Assembly (NCBI GenBank): GCA_018334055.1
Contig: JAGXSS010000002.1
Span: 1-34,561 of the forward strand
From: Peptococcaceae bacterium
GTDB taxonomy: Bacteria > Bacillota > UBA994
Length of the DNA stretch: 34,561 nt
Direction: 5' to 3'
Shown piece by piece: positions 34,091 through 34,561 of the stretch. The notes under the pieces were generated by a model that was not told the origin of the DNA, did not search any database, and saw only the letters and a list, made by a program, of their open reading frames with translations. Positions within the stretch are counted from its first letter, which is position 1, and each line of letters opens with the position of its first letter. The translations under genes were made by a program, and so were the position numbers.

Positions 34091-34306
34091 ATGGCTCGGA
34101 AACCACGGCAGGAGAGCAGCACGGGGTATTATCATGTAATGCTGCGAGGCATCAACCGCGACTTCCTCTTCAAGCGCGAAAACGAAAAGCGGCTGTTCTT
34201 GGAGTTGGTTAAGGAGCAACAAGACGACAAGCTTCTGGAACTGGTGGCATGGTGCATCATGGATAACCACATCCACATGATGGTCAAGTCAGAGCCGGGT
34301 AGGTAA
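34091..34306 (+). pseudogene. REP-associated (RAYT/Y1-type) transposase fragment cut by a group II intron
   Basis: The frame begins MARKPRQESSTGYYHVMLRG and includes AWCIMDNHIHMMVKSEPG. This is the N-terminal part of a RAYT-type Y1 transposase, with the HUH motif His-Ile-His. About 70 aa are present, against roughly 200 or more in intact members, and the catalytic Tyr region is missing. The frame runs into intron sequence near 34292-34300 and stops at 34306. The intron lies antisense, so it could not be spliced from this mRNA. The remainder of the gene may lie beyond the right edge. Confidence 0.82.
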
Positions 34307-34561
34307 GGCCATTACTGGCCTTTTCCCCCCAAAGAACCGGACTTGAGAGTTTCCCCTCATCCGGCTCAAGCCTTTCAAAGTTACCTTAGCGGCAACCGTC
34401 TCTCCCTGCCGGGAGAGCTTCACGATACTGCCTACTTCATCCAGCCTTTCGGTGAGGTGGTACACAAGACTTTCGTCTTATTCATTTACACTTCCTCATT
34501 CCTGTCTTCTGTAGTTTTCTCGTGACGAAAGACCCATAGCGGAAGTCTGCTCCCTTTCGGG
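34292..34561 (-). mobile_element. Group II intron, 3' part, runs off the right edge
   Basis: On the minus strand domain V spans 34367-34334, exactly 34 bases, beginning GAGCCGG and ending CCGGTTC, with a GAAA tetraloop and an AG bulge. Domain VI follows (34330 to about 34296) with stem AAGGCC/GGCCTT and a likely branch-point A opposite 34300. The 3' boundary is near 34292-34300 but I cannot fix it to the base. The rest up to 34561 is folded-looking non-coding sequence, and no reverse transcriptase frame is recognisable here. The intron sits inside the transposase gene in antisense. Confidence 0.85.
34334..34367 (-). ncRNA. Group II intron domain V
   Basis: Thirty-four bases with lower stem GAGCCGGA/TCCGGTTC, an internal bulge, upper stem TGAG/CTCA region and GAAA loop. 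The catalytic AGC triad lies in GAGCC. This size and layout define domain V. Confidence 0.88.

Noticed and set aside
34343-34525. 60-codon plus frame at the right end
   Set aside because: It lies opposite the structured group II intron RNA, including part of domain V.

Overview
The window looks like a chromosomal segment of a Bacillota (Firmicutes) bacterium of the Clostridia type. The reasons are strong Shine-Dalgarno sites (GGAGG types) before most genes, frequent GTG/TTG starts, consensus sigma-A-like promoters, copper-amine-oxidase-N-like modules on secreted proteins, a LacI-family/MalEFG/MsmX maltodextrin locus, and an ECF sigma/zinc-finger anti-sigma pair. This placement is an inference from gene content; no rRNA or taxonomic marker is present.

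Layout. 1-4459 (minus): a large secreted RHS/YD-repeat protein that runs off the left edge, coupled by a one-base stop/start overlap to an unrecognised secreted helical-repeat protein. 4460-5088: non-coding. 5089-18596: a maltodextrin locus with a ROK glucokinase (plus strand), then on the minus strand LacI-type regulator, lipoprotein alpha-amylase, MalE, MalF, MalG, MsmX-type ATPase, GH31 alpha-glucosidase and cupin-type phosphoglucose isomerase, and a divergent cytosolic neopullulanase-type GH13 enzyme. Two LacI-family operators lie between the regulator and the divergent gene. 18615-21692 (minus): a TRAP transporter (DctP, DctQ, DctM). 21907-22002: a highly base-paired element. 22054-23206 (minus): anti-sigma and ECF sigma. 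23348-24715 (minus): an L,D-transpeptidase with an inserted LysM. 24957-32804 (plus): two paralogous oligopeptide-type binding proteins with N-terminal copper-amine-oxidase-like domains, two Dpp/Opp-type permeases, and an unrecognised beta-rich membrane protein. 32831-33835: AsnA. 33892-33968: tRNA-Val(GAC) with its own promoter and terminator. 34091-34561: a RAYT-type transposase gene cut by the 3' end of an antisense group II intron that runs off the right edge.

How the genes work together. The surface amylase would cut starch to maltodextrins, MalEFG with MsmX imports them, the cytosolic GH13 and GH31 enzymes reduce them to glucose, ROK kinase makes glucose-6-phosphate, and the cupin isomerase makes fructose-6-phosphate. 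So one locus covers polymer to glycolysis, probably under LacI-family control. A terminator between malE and malF would allow extra binding protein. The peptide ABC genes lack their ATPases in this window.

The most unusual items are the helical-repeat/RHS pair with its aromatic insert, the 96-bp structured element at 21907-22002, the transpeptidase with LysM inside its catalytic domain, the binding proteins that carry a stalk-type domain instead of a lipobox, and the intron-interrupted RAYT gene.
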